A DNA stretch of 64,000 bases. Source: Methylocella tundrae (GTDB lineage Bacteria > Pseudomonadota > Alphaproteobacteria > Rhizobiales > Beijerinckiaceae). The notes beneath the pieces were generated by a model that saw nothing but the letters and a program-made list of their open reading frames with translations, did not search any database and had not been told where the DNA came from. The translations under genes were made by a program, and so were the position numbers. Location: contig NZ_CABFMQ020000075.1 of the NCBI RefSeq assembly GCF_901905185.1, positions 35,163 to 99,162 of the forward strand, given 5' to 3'. Of this stretch, positions 34,915 to 44,093 are shown piece by piece; within the stretch, counting starts at the first letter, position 1; each line of letters opens with the position of its first letter.

Positions 34915-36750
34915 TCAAGGCTGTTTGCGCCACCACGTATCAAGCGTCGAACTGCCGGTCGGCGAGCCATAATGCGGCAGCGAACGCGGCCGCTCCAGCG
35001 CCGCCGAGGCCGCGATCCATTCATCCGAGGCATGGAAGAGCGGCACGATATAAAAACCGGACAGCAGCACGCGGTCGTAGGCGCGCACGGCGGTGACGAA
35101 TTCCTCATGCGTCCGGGCGGCGAGAAGGGCCGTGATCAGGGCGTCGACCGCGGGCGATTTCACGCCGGCAAGATTGAAGGAGGCTTCCTGACCGGCGCTT
35201 TTCGATCCCCAGCGCGAACGCTGCTCATTGCCGGGCGAAGCTGAGGCGATCCAGCTTCCGATCATCATGTCGAAGTCGAATTTCTGGCGCCGCCGCTGAT
35301 ATTGCACTTCGTCGACGAGTCTCACCTTCGCCGCGACGCCAATGCGCGCGAGAGAATCGGAATAGTTCAGCGCGAGGCGTTCCTGGCTGCGGTCTTTCAC
35401 CATGATCTCGAAGGCGAGCGGCTCGTTTCCCTTCATCAACCGGCCGTCCTTTAAGACGTAGCCGGCCGCTTCGAGCAATGCGAGCGCGCGCTTCGGCATC
35501 GTCCGGTCGTTGCCGGATCCGTCCGTCACCGGCGGGCGCCAGCGCCCCTCGAGGATGTCGTCGCGGACGACGCCCGGAAATGGCGCGAGCAGGGCGCGCT
35601 CCTCGGCGCTTGCCGGGCGGCCCGTCGAGGCGAGTTCGGATTCATCGAAAAAGCTCTGCGTCCGCTTGTAAAGGCCGCTGTAGAGATTGGCGTTGATCCA
35701 TTCGAAATCGAACATCAGGCCGAGCGCTTCGCGCACCCTGACGTCGTCGAACAGCGGCCGGCGCAGATTGAAGACAAAGCCTTCCATACCCTTCGGGCCG
35801 CCGATGGGCAGCGTCGCTTTCACATCGCGATGATCGCGCAGAGCCGGGAAATCATAGGCGGTGGTCCAGCGCACCGGGCTTGTCTCCTCGCGAAAATCGA
35901 GGAGGCCGGCGGCGAAGGCCTCGAACAGGCTGTTGGCGTCACGGAAATATTCGATGTCGATCTCGTCGAAATTGAAAAGACCGCGACGGACCGGCAGATC
36001 CTTGCCCCAGTAATTCGGATCGCGCTTCAAGATGAGGCGCTCGCCCGGCCTTACCTCGGCGATCTTGTAGGGGCCTGATCCGATCGGGACGTCGAGGTTA
36101 GCGTCGTCGAATTTCGCGAGATCGACGGCGTGCCGGGGCAGGACAGGCATCAGCGCCAGGGTCAGTGGCATTTCCCGATCGCCGGCGGCGGCGATCTCAT
36201 AGCGGACGGTCCAGGGATCCGGCGTTTCGATCGATTTGATGAGAGAATAAGCGGCGCGCTGCTGCGGGCGGCCCTTGGTCTTGAGCAATTCGAAGGTGAA
36301 GCGCACATCGTCCGATGTGATCGGCGTCCCATCGGAAAAATGCGCGCGAGGATCGAGCCTGAAGGTCACGTGCGTGCGCTCGGAGTCGGTCTCGATCGTC
36401 TTTGCGATCAGCCCATAGAGCGTGAACGGCTCGTCGAGCGAGCGCGTCATCAAAGTCTCGAACACGTTGCCGTTCAATCCTTGCGCGGTCGAGCCCGCCT
36501 TGAGGTTGAAGGGATTGAGGCTGTCGAAAGCGCCGAGAAAGCCGATGGAGACGCGCCCGCCCTTGAGTGCGCCCGGATCGGCGTAGGGCAGGTGATCGAA
36601 ACCGTCAGGCAGCGCCGGCTCGCCATGCATGGCGATGCCCGGCCGCGGCGCCGAATCGGCCCAGGCCTTCGAAGTCAACGCGGCAAGGCCGCAGAAAATC
36701 GCGCAAACGAGTGACGCGGCTGCGATGATTCGGGTTGAAATCTCAGTCAT
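34915..36750 (-). CDS. Periplasmic substrate-binding protein, SBP family 5 (YejA-like)
   Basis: This is an extracellular solute-binding protein of the large YejA-like class, 611 residues. A signal peptide ends around residue 31 (SKAWA-DSAP). The mature start IAMHGEPALPDGFDHLPYADPGALKGG and FNPFNLKAG-like block (DSLNPFNLKAGSTAQGL) are typical for Yej receptors. The FRLDPRAHFSDGTPITSDDVRFTFELL region is the general SBP_bac_5 signature. Yej systems import microcins and oligopeptides. The yejBEF permease and ATPase genes are not adjacent, so the partner must be elsewhere. Confidence 0.9.
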   Translation of the reverse strand: MTEISTRIIAAASLVCAIFCGLAALTSKAWADSAPRPGIAMHGEPALPDGFDHLPYADPGALKGGRVSIGFLGAFDSLNPFNLKAGSTAQGLNGNVFETLMTRSLDEPFTLYGLIAKTIETDSERTHVTFRLDPRAHFSDGTPITSDDVRFTFELLKTKGRPQQRAAYSLIKSIETPDPWTVRYEIAAAGDREMPLTLALMPVLPRHAVDLAKFDDANLDVPIGSGPYKIAEVRPGERLILKRDPNYWGKDLPVRRGLFNFDEIDIEYFRDANSLFEAFAAGLLDFREETSPVRWTTAYDFPALRDHRDVKATLPIGGPKGMEGFVFNLRRPLFDDVRVREALGLMFDFEWINANLYSGLYKRTQSFFDESELASTGRPASAEERALLAPFPGVVRDDILEGRWRPPVTDGSGNDRTMPKRALALLEAAGYVLKDGRLMKGNEPLAFEIMVKDRSQERLALNYSDSLARIGVAAKVRLVDEVQYQRRRQKFDFDMMIGSWIASASPGNEQRSRWGSKSAGQEASFNLAGVKSPAVDALITALLAARTHEEFVTAVRAYDRVLLSGFYIVPLFHASDEWIAASAALERPRSLPHYGSPTGSSTLDTWWRKQP

Positions 36751-37062
36751 CGCGCCAATTTAGACCATTCAATCATGATTTTTTTGGCGCCGCCTCGCGG
36801 CAACCGATGGAGTCGCTGGTCCTGGCCGCCCAATTTTGAACGCGGACTTGCCAGTCACGCGCATCTTGGATAACCGGAACGCCATGGCGGCGTTGACACA
36901 TAAAGCCCCGCGCGCATCAGCGCCATCCTTATCGGCGTCCGCAAAATCGGTTTTATCCGCCTCGCGTGCATTTCTTTGCCTGGCGTCTGAATTTGCTCAC
37001 ACGCGGGGGTGATTTTACCGAAAGCTTGAACTATAAGGGCGGACCATTTGAAAGGAATTCCA
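36751..37062. other. Intergenic region between the YejA-like gene and ialB
   Basis: The two genes are divergent, so these 312 bases should carry both promoters. A TTGACA is present near 36893 but has no matching -10 at the right distance. TATAAG at about 37032 could be a -10 for ialB without a good -35. No gene was recognised. Confidence 0.4.
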
Positions 37063-37857
37063 ATGTCTTTCTCGTTGAAACGCTTCGGCGCGGCTGGTCT
37101 CGCTGGCTTGTTTTTGCTGGCCGGCGCGGAAGCTTTCGCGCAAGCAAAAAAGACGGCGCCAGCCAAGCCGGCGCAAGCTCCCGCGGCGGCGCCAGCCGCT
37201 CCGGCGGAAGCTCCGCCTCAGGCCGTGCCCGGCTCGCCGGCGCCGCAGCCGGCTCCCCAGCAGGGGCCGTTCAAGGTTGAGCTTTACCCGACCCAGAACG
37301 ATTGGACGAAGGTCTGCGGCAAAGATCAGGCGGCCAATAAGGAAATTTGCTACACGACCCGCGATTTCAGCGCGCAAAAGGACCAGGCCCCCGTTCTCGC
37401 GCTCGCGGTCTACGACATCAAGGGCGAGGATACGCGTATCGTGCGCCTTCTGCTGCCGGTCGGTCTGATGCTCCGGCCAGGCTTTCGTTTCGCGATCGAC
37501 AAGGGCGCGACGCAGGAAGGCGCGTTTGAAATCTGCTTCCCGAATGGCTGCTTCGCCGAGGCGCGGGTCAAGGGAACGACCATCGCCGAGATGAAGAAGG
37601 GGACGACGATGAGTATCGACGTCAAGAATCAGGCTAATAATCTGGTTACCTTCAGCGTCCCGATGGCCAATTTCGAAAAGGCTTTCGAGGGCCCGCCGGT
37701 CGATCCGAAAGTGCTCGAGGAGCAGCAGAAGAAATTGCAGGAGGAATTGCAGAAGCGGGCCGAGGAAGAGCGTAAGAAGCTCGAGGCGGCCAAGCCCGAC
37801 GCCACGGGCGGCGCCGCGCCGCCCACCGCTGCGCCGGCGGCCCCGGCCAAGCCGTAA
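37063..37857 (+). CDS. Invasion-associated locus B (IalB) family protein
   Basis: This is a periplasmic protein of the IalB family, named from Bartonella but common in non-pathogenic relatives; its biochemical role is unknown. A signal peptide ends near residue 24 (AEAFA-QAKK), followed by a Pro/Ala-rich linker. The family domain runs from about 72 (WTKVCGKDQAANKEICYTTRD) to 215, with RLLLPVGLMLRPGFRFAIDKG and FEICFPNGCFAEARV. The four cysteines probably make two disulfides. A charged coiled-coil tail (EEQQKKLQEELQKRAEEER) and an Ala/Pro end close the 264-residue protein. The ATG at 37063 is behind AAAGGAA. An earlier in-frame ATG at 37048 adds five residues. Confidence 0.88.
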   Translation: MSFSLKRFGAAGLAGLFLLAGAEAFAQAKKTAPAKPAQAPAAAPAAPAEAPPQAVPGSPAPQPAPQQGPFKVELYPTQNDWTKVCGKDQAANKEICYTTRDFSAQKDQAPVLALAVYDIKGEDTRIVRLLLPVGLMLRPGFRFAIDKGATQEGAFEICFPNGCFAEARVKGTTIAEMKKGTTMSIDVKNQANNLVTFSVPMANFEKAFEGPPVDPKVLEEQQKKLQEELQKRAEEERKKLEAAKPDATGGAAPPTAAPAAPAKP

Positions 37858-37909
37858 GGGCCAGTTCATCTGTCGCCCGGCGGCTGTCCTTCAGAAACCC
37901 GTTATTCAG

Positions 37910-37935
37910 GTCCGGGAGCCGCGCGGCTCCCGGAC
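37910..37935 (+). terminator. Strong hairpin terminator after ialB
   Basis: GTCCGGGAGCC and GGCTCCCGGAC form an 11-bp stem with loop GCGC, followed by TTTGCATTT. It lies between ialB and the convergent response-regulator gene. The T-rich tail favours the plus strand. Confidence 0.7.
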
Positions 37936-37955
37936 TTTGCATTTGTGGCTTGTCT

Positions 37956-38591
37956 CTAAACCTTGCTTCTCAATTCGACGGCGAATTTGATCAAGGCCGG
38001 GCTCGTGCCGATATGAAGCTTCTGCTTGACGGCCGAGACGATATTTGCCGCCGTCTTGTAGCCAATCGCCAGTGAAGCGGAAATTTCCGTCAGACTCATG
38101 CCTTCGCCAAGCAGGTTCACGACCTGCCGCTCCCTTTCGCTGAGGACGCGCAGCGGATCCTCGCTCGGCTCGAAATTGGCCAACGCAAGGTTCTGGGCGA
38201 CCGATTGGCCAAGATAGACAGAGCCGGACAGGACTTTGTCGACGGCGTGAAGGATGGCGTTCGGATCGTCGTTTTTTGTGACATAGCCGCGCGCGCCGCG
38301 ATCGAGCGCGCGGGTGACGAAGGTCGCCGCCTCATACATGCTGAAAATGACGACTCGCGTCGAAGGGTTGTCGCGCAAAAGCTCCGGGATGACCTCGAGC
38401 CCGCCAGTGTCGGGTAATTCGAGATCGAGGATGATAACCTGCGGGGAAAAGCTGCGGTTGGCCGCAAGGCCCGCCGCCGCCGAATTGGCCTCCATCGCGT
38501 CGAAATCGGATCGCCGCGCGAGGATTCGCAAACAGCCGTCGCGAACGATCGGATGATCCTCGATCAACAGGATTTTTACGCGCTCAGTCAT
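37956..38591 (-). CDS. NarL/FixJ-type response regulator
   Basis: This two-component response regulator has an N-terminal receiver domain (EDHPIVRDG, LDLELPDTGG with the phospho-Asp, and YVTKNDD) and a C-terminal LuxR-type helix-turn-helix (VLSERERQVVNLLGEGMSLTEISASLAIGYKTAANIVSAVKQKL). The 211 residues are standard. Its ATG overlaps the stop of the upstream histidine kinase (ATGA at 38588-38591), so the two are a translation-coupled pair. The target genes are unknown. Confidence 0.93.
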   Translation of the reverse strand: MTERVKILLIEDHPIVRDGCLRILARRSDFDAMEANSAAAGLAANRSFSPQVIILDLELPDTGGLEVIPELLRDNPSTRVVIFSMYEAATFVTRALDRGARGYVTKNDDPNAILHAVDKVLSGSVYLGQSVAQNLALANFEPSEDPLRVLSERERQVVNLLGEGMSLTEISASLAIGYKTAANIVSAVKQKLHIGTSPALIKFAVELRSKV

Positions 38592-40135
38592 GGAATGGCC
38601 GTCTCTTCCGCCCGTCTGTCGCCTGCTTGATCGCCGGCGGTCTCTGCCTGTGCTTTCGGCCCCACAGGAATGAACGCCTCGATCAAGGCTCCTCCTGTCG
38701 CGCCGGCGCCGATCTTAAGGCGCCCGTCGAGTTTTCGCACTCTCTCGCTCATGCCCAAAAAACCGAAGCCATATCTGAAATCAGCCGGCAGGCCGGCGCC
38801 GTCGTCTTCGATCCGCAAGCGGAGCTCAGGGCTCCCCGAAGGCGCGGCGGCGGCGTCAACCGACATGCCGATGCGAACGGAGCCCCCCTTCGAATGGCGT
38901 GCGACATTGGTCAGGCATTCCTGCACGATGCGATAGCTCGTCAGGCTGACCTCTTCATTGAAGATCCGCCCTTGGCCCGCAATATCGATCACGCATGAGA
39001 AATCACGGTGCTGCGACCGCCAGGCCTCGGCAAGCTGGCGCAGGGCGTCGGGTAGGCCCATCTGGTGCAAGATGACCGGCCGGATGCGATCGAGAATGCG
39101 ATAGTTCTGCTTTTGGATGGCGTCTGCGAGCGCCGAGATTGTTTGCGCGCGCTCGACGATCTCGCGCGCCTCGGCAGGGCCGATGAGGGAGCCGGACGCC
39201 GCCTCGACGATGCAGGAGGCGGCGGCCCTGACGCCGAACAGGGAAGCGCCGAACTCGTCGTGGAGCTCGCGGGCGAGTTCTTTGCGTTCGGCGTCCTGGA
39301 TCGACAGCAGACGGTCGATGAGCAGATGATTATTATCTTCGGAGCGCGCGAGCGTCGCGGCGAGCTTGTTGAAGTGCTCGCCGATGCGGCGCAATTCGGC
39401 GATCCTGATCTCCCCCACCGCGCCGAACTGCCCTCGGCCCAGCCGATCGAGGCCATCGACGAGCTGGCGTAGCGGCGCCAGCGTATGGCGCGCGGTCAAC
39501 AGGATCAGCGTCACGATGGCGATCGAGATCGCGATCAAAAGCGCCGTCAAAAACAGAAGGCTGGACCAGATCTCGGCGATTTCGTCGGCGGGTTCGCTCG
39601 ACATCACGATCTCGCCGCGCGGCGCGCCGCCGATGGCGACGGGATAGATCTTTTCAATCGTCGCCGGCCGGAGCAGGGCCTGAAACCAGGCGGGGACCGC
39701 GGTTTTCGGCTTCGGGGGAGCGCCCGGTTCCGGGAACGGGGGGGCGGCGGCCCCCGCGGCATAGGCGACCTTGATATGGCGAACATGCGCGAGGCCTTCG
39801 CGCAGCCGAGACAGCGCCTGGCTCTGCGCTGTGGCGTCGCCGCTTCTCGCATCGGCGAGATCGTCAAGCGCATAACGGATCAGGTGATCGCCAAGCGTCA
39901 GGCCGGAGTCGATTTCCGAAGCGATGCGGGCCTTTGCGCCATAGAGAGTGACGCCGATGACAGCGGCGATGCCAAGCGACAGAATGCAGGCCGGAATGAG
40001 AATAAGCCGCATTCTGATGGAGTTTTGCGCGGTCAAATGCGGCATAACGGAGGTGCGCTCTTTAGAAAGCATCCTGGACGAATGGTTCGCGCCTTCATCG
40101 CCAGCCGGCGACTTCGGCGTTTTATGCGTGGCCAT
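38588..40135 (-). CDS. Sensor histidine kinase, NarX-like (HisKA_3)
   Basis: This membrane sensor kinase is the partner of the NarL-type regulator. Two transmembrane helices (about residues 42-64 and 185-210) flank a periplasmic sensor of unknown ligand. A HAMP-like segment (ARHTLAPLRQLVDGLDRLGRG) follows. The phospho-accepting histidine is in the HisKA_3 motif ERKELARELHDEFGASLFG. The ATPase domain ends with IEDDGAGL and FGFLGMSERVRKLDGRL. The start is uncertain: ATG at 40135 gives 515 residues, while ATG at 40045, just before the first helix, gives 485, and neither has a clear ribosome site. It is divergent from pyrH. Confidence 0.9.
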   Translation of the reverse strand: MATHKTPKSPAGDEGANHSSRMLSKERTSVMPHLTAQNSIRMRLILIPACILSLGIAAVIGVTLYGAKARIASEIDSGLTLGDHLIRYALDDLADARSGDATAQSQALSRLREGLAHVRHIKVAYAAGAAAPPFPEPGAPPKPKTAVPAWFQALLRPATIEKIYPVAIGGAPRGEIVMSSEPADEIAEIWSSLLFLTALLIAISIAIVTLILLTARHTLAPLRQLVDGLDRLGRGQFGAVGEIRIAELRRIGEHFNKLAATLARSEDNNHLLIDRLLSIQDAERKELARELHDEFGASLFGVRAAASCIVEAASGSLIGPAEAREIVERAQTISALADAIQKQNYRILDRIRPVILHQMGLPDALRQLAEAWRSQHRDFSCVIDIAGQGRIFNEEVSLTSYRIVQECLTNVARHSKGGSVRIGMSVDAAAAPSGSPELRLRIEDDGAGLPADFRYGFGFLGMSERVRKLDGRLKIGAGATGGALIEAFIPVGPKAQAETAGDQAGDRRAEETAIP

Positions 40136-40357
40136 TACGAAAGAAGCAATTTATTCACGGCGTGGGCGCAAAGCGGAGTGCGCCGGCTCTCGTCGCGGGC
40201 GCCCGGCCCACCTTGCCCGCTTAATGGTTTCGTCGCAATAATTTGCATATGACTTGACGGGTCAAAGCGGCATGCGCCATGTAGCGGCGCTTTGGCGCCG
40301 CCTGCTCGCGACCGGCTGAGCGGCCGGATTTCAGGCGAAGATTTTCAACCAACGAGA

Positions 40358-41128
40358 ATGGCGGCGTTGATGACCGAGACCAGCCAAGAGGGCTCTGCGC
40401 CCAGCCTCGCCTCCAAGCCTTCGCCCTGGCGGCGCGTCGTCGTCAAGCTTTCCGGCGAGGCGTTGATGGGCGCGCACAGCCACGGCCTTGACATGCCCAC
40501 CCTGACGCAGATCGCCGCGGACCTTTCCGGCGCGGCGGCGCTTGGGGTCGAGGTGGCGGTAGTCGTCGGCGGCGGCAATTTTTTCCGCGGCATCGCAGGG
40601 GCAGATAAGGGCATCGAACGGGCGCGCGCCGATTCGATCGGCATGCTGGCGACGGTCATGAATGCGCTCGCGCTCGAATACGCCATTGAGAAACAAGGCA
40701 AGAGCGCGCGGGCCTTGTCGGCTGTGCCGATGCCATCGCTGTGCGAGCCTTTTTCCCGGCAGGCGGCGCTGCATCATCTCGGCAAGGGCCGCATCGTGGT
40801 GCTGGCGGGCGGCACGGGCAATCCCTTTTTCACGACGGATACGGGAGCGGCCCTGCGCGGGGCGGAGCTGTCCTGCGATCTCATCATGAAAGCGACGCAG
40901 GTCGATGGCGTTTATTCAGCGGATCCAAAACGCGACCCGGCCGCGACCCGCTATGAACAACTGACGCATGACGAGGCGATCGCCAAAAACCTCGCTGTCA
41001 TGGACACCGCCGCCTTCGCCCTCGCACGGGAGAACCGGATTCCGATCATCGTTTTCTCGATTCGTGAGCCTGGCGCGATCTGCAGCGCGCTTCAGGGCCA
41101 TGGCCGCTACAGCCTCGTTTCGCCCTGA
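40358..41128 (+). CDS. pyrH: UMP kinase
   Basis: PyrH phosphorylates UMP to UDP in the cytoplasm. Blocks include RRVVVKLSGEALMG, VVVGGGNFFRG, ADSIGMLATVMNALALE, VLAGGTGNPFFTTDTGAALR, ATQVDGVYSADP and MDTAAFALARENRIPIIVF, all of the amino-acid-kinase fold UMP kinase. About 20 residues precede the first core strand; starts at 40358 (MAALMTET) or 40370 (MTET) are equally plausible, and I give the longer. The gene opens the conserved run pyrH-frr-uppS-cdsA-dxr-rseP-bamA-lpxD-fabZ. Confidence 0.95.
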   Translation: MAALMTETSQEGSAPSLASKPSPWRRVVVKLSGEALMGAHSHGLDMPTLTQIAADLSGAAALGVEVAVVVGGGNFFRGIAGADKGIERARADSIGMLATVMNALALEYAIEKQGKSARALSAVPMPSLCEPFSRQAALHHLGKGRIVVLAGGTGNPFFTTDTGAALRGAELSCDLIMKATQVDGVYSADPKRDPAATRYEQLTHDEAIAKNLAVMDTAAFALARENRIPIIVFSIREPGAICSALQGHGRYSLVSP

Positions 41129-41353
41129 CGGCTCGAATTCGCTCCGGCGCGCTGGCCGAACGAACACCGGCGTTGGGCGGCGATTGGCGCGGCGATCATG
41201 GCGCCGGGTGGGGTTCAGGCGCCCATGCAATTGCGCGGGATCGACGAAAAGCTCTATCGTTTTGTTATAGCGCATTTCTTTGCGCGAAAGATCCCCCTTC
41301 GCCCGAAAATGGTCTAAAGGACCGTGCATGAGGACAGGCATCAGGATTTTACG

Positions 41354-41914
41354 ATGAGCGCAGAATTCGACATTTCAGACCTCCAGCGGCGAATGCAGGG
41401 AGCGATCGCGACTTTGAAGCACGAATTGGGGGGACTGCGCACCGGGCGCGCCTCCGCGAGCCTCATCGAGCCGGTGCATGTTGAAGCCTATGGGCAGTCG
41501 ATGCCCCTGAACCAGGTTGCGACGATCAGCGTGCCGGAGCCGCGCATGCTGTCGGTCCAGGTCTGGGACAAAGGCATGGTCGCCGCCGTCGACAAGGCGA
41601 TTCGAAACTCCAATCTCGGGCTCTCCCCGACGGTCGAAGGGCAGATCCTGCGCATTCGCATTCCGGAGCTGAATGAGCAAAGGCGCAAGGAAATGGTGAA
41701 GGTGGCGCATAAATATGCCGAGGACGCGCGCATCGCGGTCAGGCATGTGCGCCGCGACGGCCTCGACACATTGAAGAAGTTGCTGAAAGACAAGGCGATC
41801 AGCGAAGACGATGAAAAAAGGCACGAGAGCGAAGTGCAGAAAGTCACGGATCAAAGCGTCGCCGAGGTCGATTCCGCGGTCGCCGCCAAGGAGCGCGAAA
41901 TCATGCAGGTTTGA
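41354..41914 (+). CDS. frr: Ribosome recycling factor
   Basis: RRF splits the post-termination ribosome together with EF-G. The 186-residue protein has the hallmark [24 protein letters not shown] and the C-terminal blocks [33 protein letters not shown]. The ATG at 41354 is chosen because AGGA lies 7 bases upstream and the protein then starts as usual ([14 protein letters not shown]). It follows pyrH by 225 bases, the usual order. Confidence 0.96.
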   Translation: MSAEFDISDLQRRMQGAIATLKHELGGLRTGRASASLIEPVHVEAYGQSMPLNQVATISVPEPRMLSVQVWDKGMVAAVDKAIRNSNLGLSPTVEGQILRIRIPELNEQRRKEMVKVAHKYAEDARIAVRHVRRDGLDTLKKLLKDKAISEDDEKRHESEVQKVTDQSVAEVDSAVAAKEREIMQV

Positions 41915-42183
41915 GCGAGGTCTTTTGGTATAAGGACACATGAGCCGGGCGCCGGGCCGGCGGCGAACCGGCAACCGCGCAGCGATCGGCTTTGCGGTTT
42001 TCCGGTTTCAGCGCGCGCTCGTGGTGCGGCCGGTTGCAGGGCTGAAAGCTTCCGGGCGCTGGCTCTTAAAGCTTCTAACAGGTCGAAGGCGCGGGCAGAA
42101 TTGGGACTTTCCGTGAAATTTCGCTTAAAAGAACGAAGGCGCGGGCGGGGCCGCCGCGCGCCATTCTCGACCAGGACAACATC

Positions 42184-42966
42184 ATGCACAGCATGATCTC
42201 GGACAAGCCCGCGCTGGCGGCGCAGCAGCGCCCCTTTGGCGCGCCCGCGCATGTCGGCGTCATCATGGATGGCAACGGGCGCTGGGCGGCGAGCCGCGGA
42301 CTGCCGCGTCTTGAGGGACACAGGCGCGGTCTCGAAGCTTTGCGCGGCGCCGTCCGCGCCGCCATTGATTTCGGTCTCGATTATCTCACGGTCTACAGTT
42401 TCTCAATGGAGAACTGGAGCCGGCCTATGCAGGAGGTCGCCGACCTCATGGGGCTGCTGAAGCGCTTCATCAGGCACGATCTCAGCGACCTCGATAAGGC
42501 TAACGTCAAGATCAGAGTGATCGGCCGGCGCGACGATCTTCAGGAAGATATACGCACATTGCTCGTCGAGGCCGAGGAGGCGACCTCCGCGAACACCGGG
42601 CTCAATCTGGTCGTCGCCTTCAACTACGGAGCGCGGCAGGAAATCGCCGCGGCCGCGCGCGCGCTCGCCGAGGATGTCGCCGCCGGACGCGTCAAGGCCT
42701 GTGACATTGACGAAACGCTTTTCGCCCAGCGGCTCGATACGGCCGGCATTCCAGATCCCGATCTCATCATCAGAACCTCCGGCGAAAAACGGCTGTCCAA
42801 TTTTTTGATGTGGCAAGCGGCCTATTCCGAATTCGTCTTCTTGCCGATGCATTGGCCGGACTTCGACCGCAAGGCTTTCGCGGCGGCTCTCGCCGAGTTC
42901 GGCTCGCGCGAGCGCCGGTTCGGCGGCGTCACCCCGGCTGTCGAGGCCGGCAAAGCGAGGACATGA
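42184..42966 (+). CDS. uppS: Undecaprenyl diphosphate synthase (isoprenyl transferase)
   Basis: UppS makes the C55 lipid carrier for peptidoglycan and other envelope polymers from farnesyl and isopentenyl diphosphate. The catalytic aspartate is D29 in [13 protein letters not shown]. Further cis-prenyltransferase blocks are [28 protein letters not shown] and [28 protein letters not shown]. The 260 residues are standard. A second ATG at codon 4 is an alternative start. Its stop overlaps the cdsA start (ATGA). Confidence 0.96.
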   Translation: MHSMISDKPALAAQQRPFGAPAHVGVIMDGNGRWAASRGLPRLEGHRRGLEALRGAVRAAIDFGLDYLTVYSFSMENWSRPMQEVADLMGLLKRFIRHDLSDLDKANVKIRVIGRRDDLQEDIRTLLVEAEEATSANTGLNLVVAFNYGARQEIAAAARALAEDVAAGRVKACDIDETLFAQRLDTAGIPDPDLIIRTSGEKRLSNFLMWQAAYSEFVFLPMHWPDFDRKAFAAALAEFGSRERRFGGVTPAVEAGKART

Positions 42967-43898
42967 GTCATTTGCTCGATAGGCCGGTTTCTCTCTCAAT
43001 GCTGAAAGACGGCGCCGAAAACCCACGCGGCGTGGACGCGCCGCCCTTGCAGGGCCTTGACTGGAAGCGCCAGGGCGCCCGGCGGCTCGCCGATCTTCTC
43101 CCGCGCGTCGCTTCCTCGCTTGTGCTCGCCGGCGCGGCGCTGACGGCGGTCTGGCAGGGCGGCGCCATTTTTGCCGTGATCTGGTTCAGCGCAACGCTCG
43201 CCGTTGGCTGGGAATGGCAAAATCTGATCGACGCGCCGCGTCTGCGCCTGCGTTTCTTCATTGCGGCGACGGCTCTGGCCTTCGCCACTTTTTTCGCGGC
43301 CGAAGGCCGTTTCATCCTGGGTTGCGGCGTGCTGCTGGCCGCTGGCGCGCTGGCCGCTCTGGCGGCGGGCCCCCGCCGCAGGATATGGGCCTTCGCGGGC
43401 ATCCTTTACGCAGGCGCCCTCATCGTGTCGGTGAGCCTTCTCTACGCGTTGCCGGCATTCGGCGCGAGAGCGATTTTCTGGCTTTGCGCCACGGTCTGGG
43501 GCACCGACGTTTTCGCTTATTTCGGCGGCCGCTTGATCGGCGGCCCAAAACTCTGGCCGCGAATTTCTCCCTCGAAGACCTGGTCCGGAACCCTCTGCGG
43601 CGTTTTCGCCGGAGCCTTGATCGGCGCTCTGATGGCCGCCGGTTTCGGCGGCGCGCGGCTCGCCTTGCCTATTTTCGCGCTCGGCCTTCTCACCGCGCTG
43701 GTGTCGCAGGGCGGCGATATTTTCGAATCCTTCGTCAAGCGCCGCTTCGACGCCAAGGATTCCAGCGCCCTGATCCCGGGTCATGGCGGGTTCATGGACC
43801 GGCTTGACGGCTTTCTCGCCGCGGCGACATTCGCCGCCCTGGTCGCGGCGTTAATCGGGGACTGGAGCTTGGCGTCAGGATTGTTCGATTGGCTCTAG
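42963..43898 (+). CDS. cdsA: Phosphatidate cytidylyltransferase
   Basis: CdsA makes CDP-diacylglycerol, the branch point of phospholipid synthesis, in the inner membrane. The 311-residue protein has about seven hydrophobic helices and the family signature [21 protein letters not shown] followed by [12 protein letters not shown] near the C-terminus. The ATG at 42963 overlaps the uppS stop, indicating translational coupling. An N-terminal extension of about 45 residues before the first helix is slightly longer than usual. Confidence 0.93.
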   Translation: MSHLLDRPVSLSMLKDGAENPRGVDAPPLQGLDWKRQGARRLADLLPRVASSLVLAGAALTAVWQGGAIFAVIWFSATLAVGWEWQNLIDAPRLRLRFFIAATALAFATFFAAEGRFILGCGVLLAAGALAALAAGPRRRIWAFAGILYAGALIVSVSLLYALPAFGARAIFWLCATVWGTDVFAYFGGRLIGGPKLWPRISPSKTWSGTLCGVFAGALIGALMAAGFGGARLALPIFALGLLTALVSQGGDIFESFVKRRFDAKDSSALIPGHGGFMDRLDGFLAAATFAALVAALIGDWSLASGLFDWL

Positions 43899-44093
43899 TC
43901 GGCGTTCCCGACCCCGCCGCAAAAGCGGGAAAAGCGCGCAGCTCATCGGGTTCGTCGATAATTGCGCTCGGGAATGCGCCGGAACGCCGCTTTCCGGCGC
44001 TTCAAAGCTTCACTATCCAAATGTTTGCGGGCGTGATCTTATCCTGAGACCGCACGCCTTTGGTTATCCTCAAAAAAACGACAATGGGGCTGC

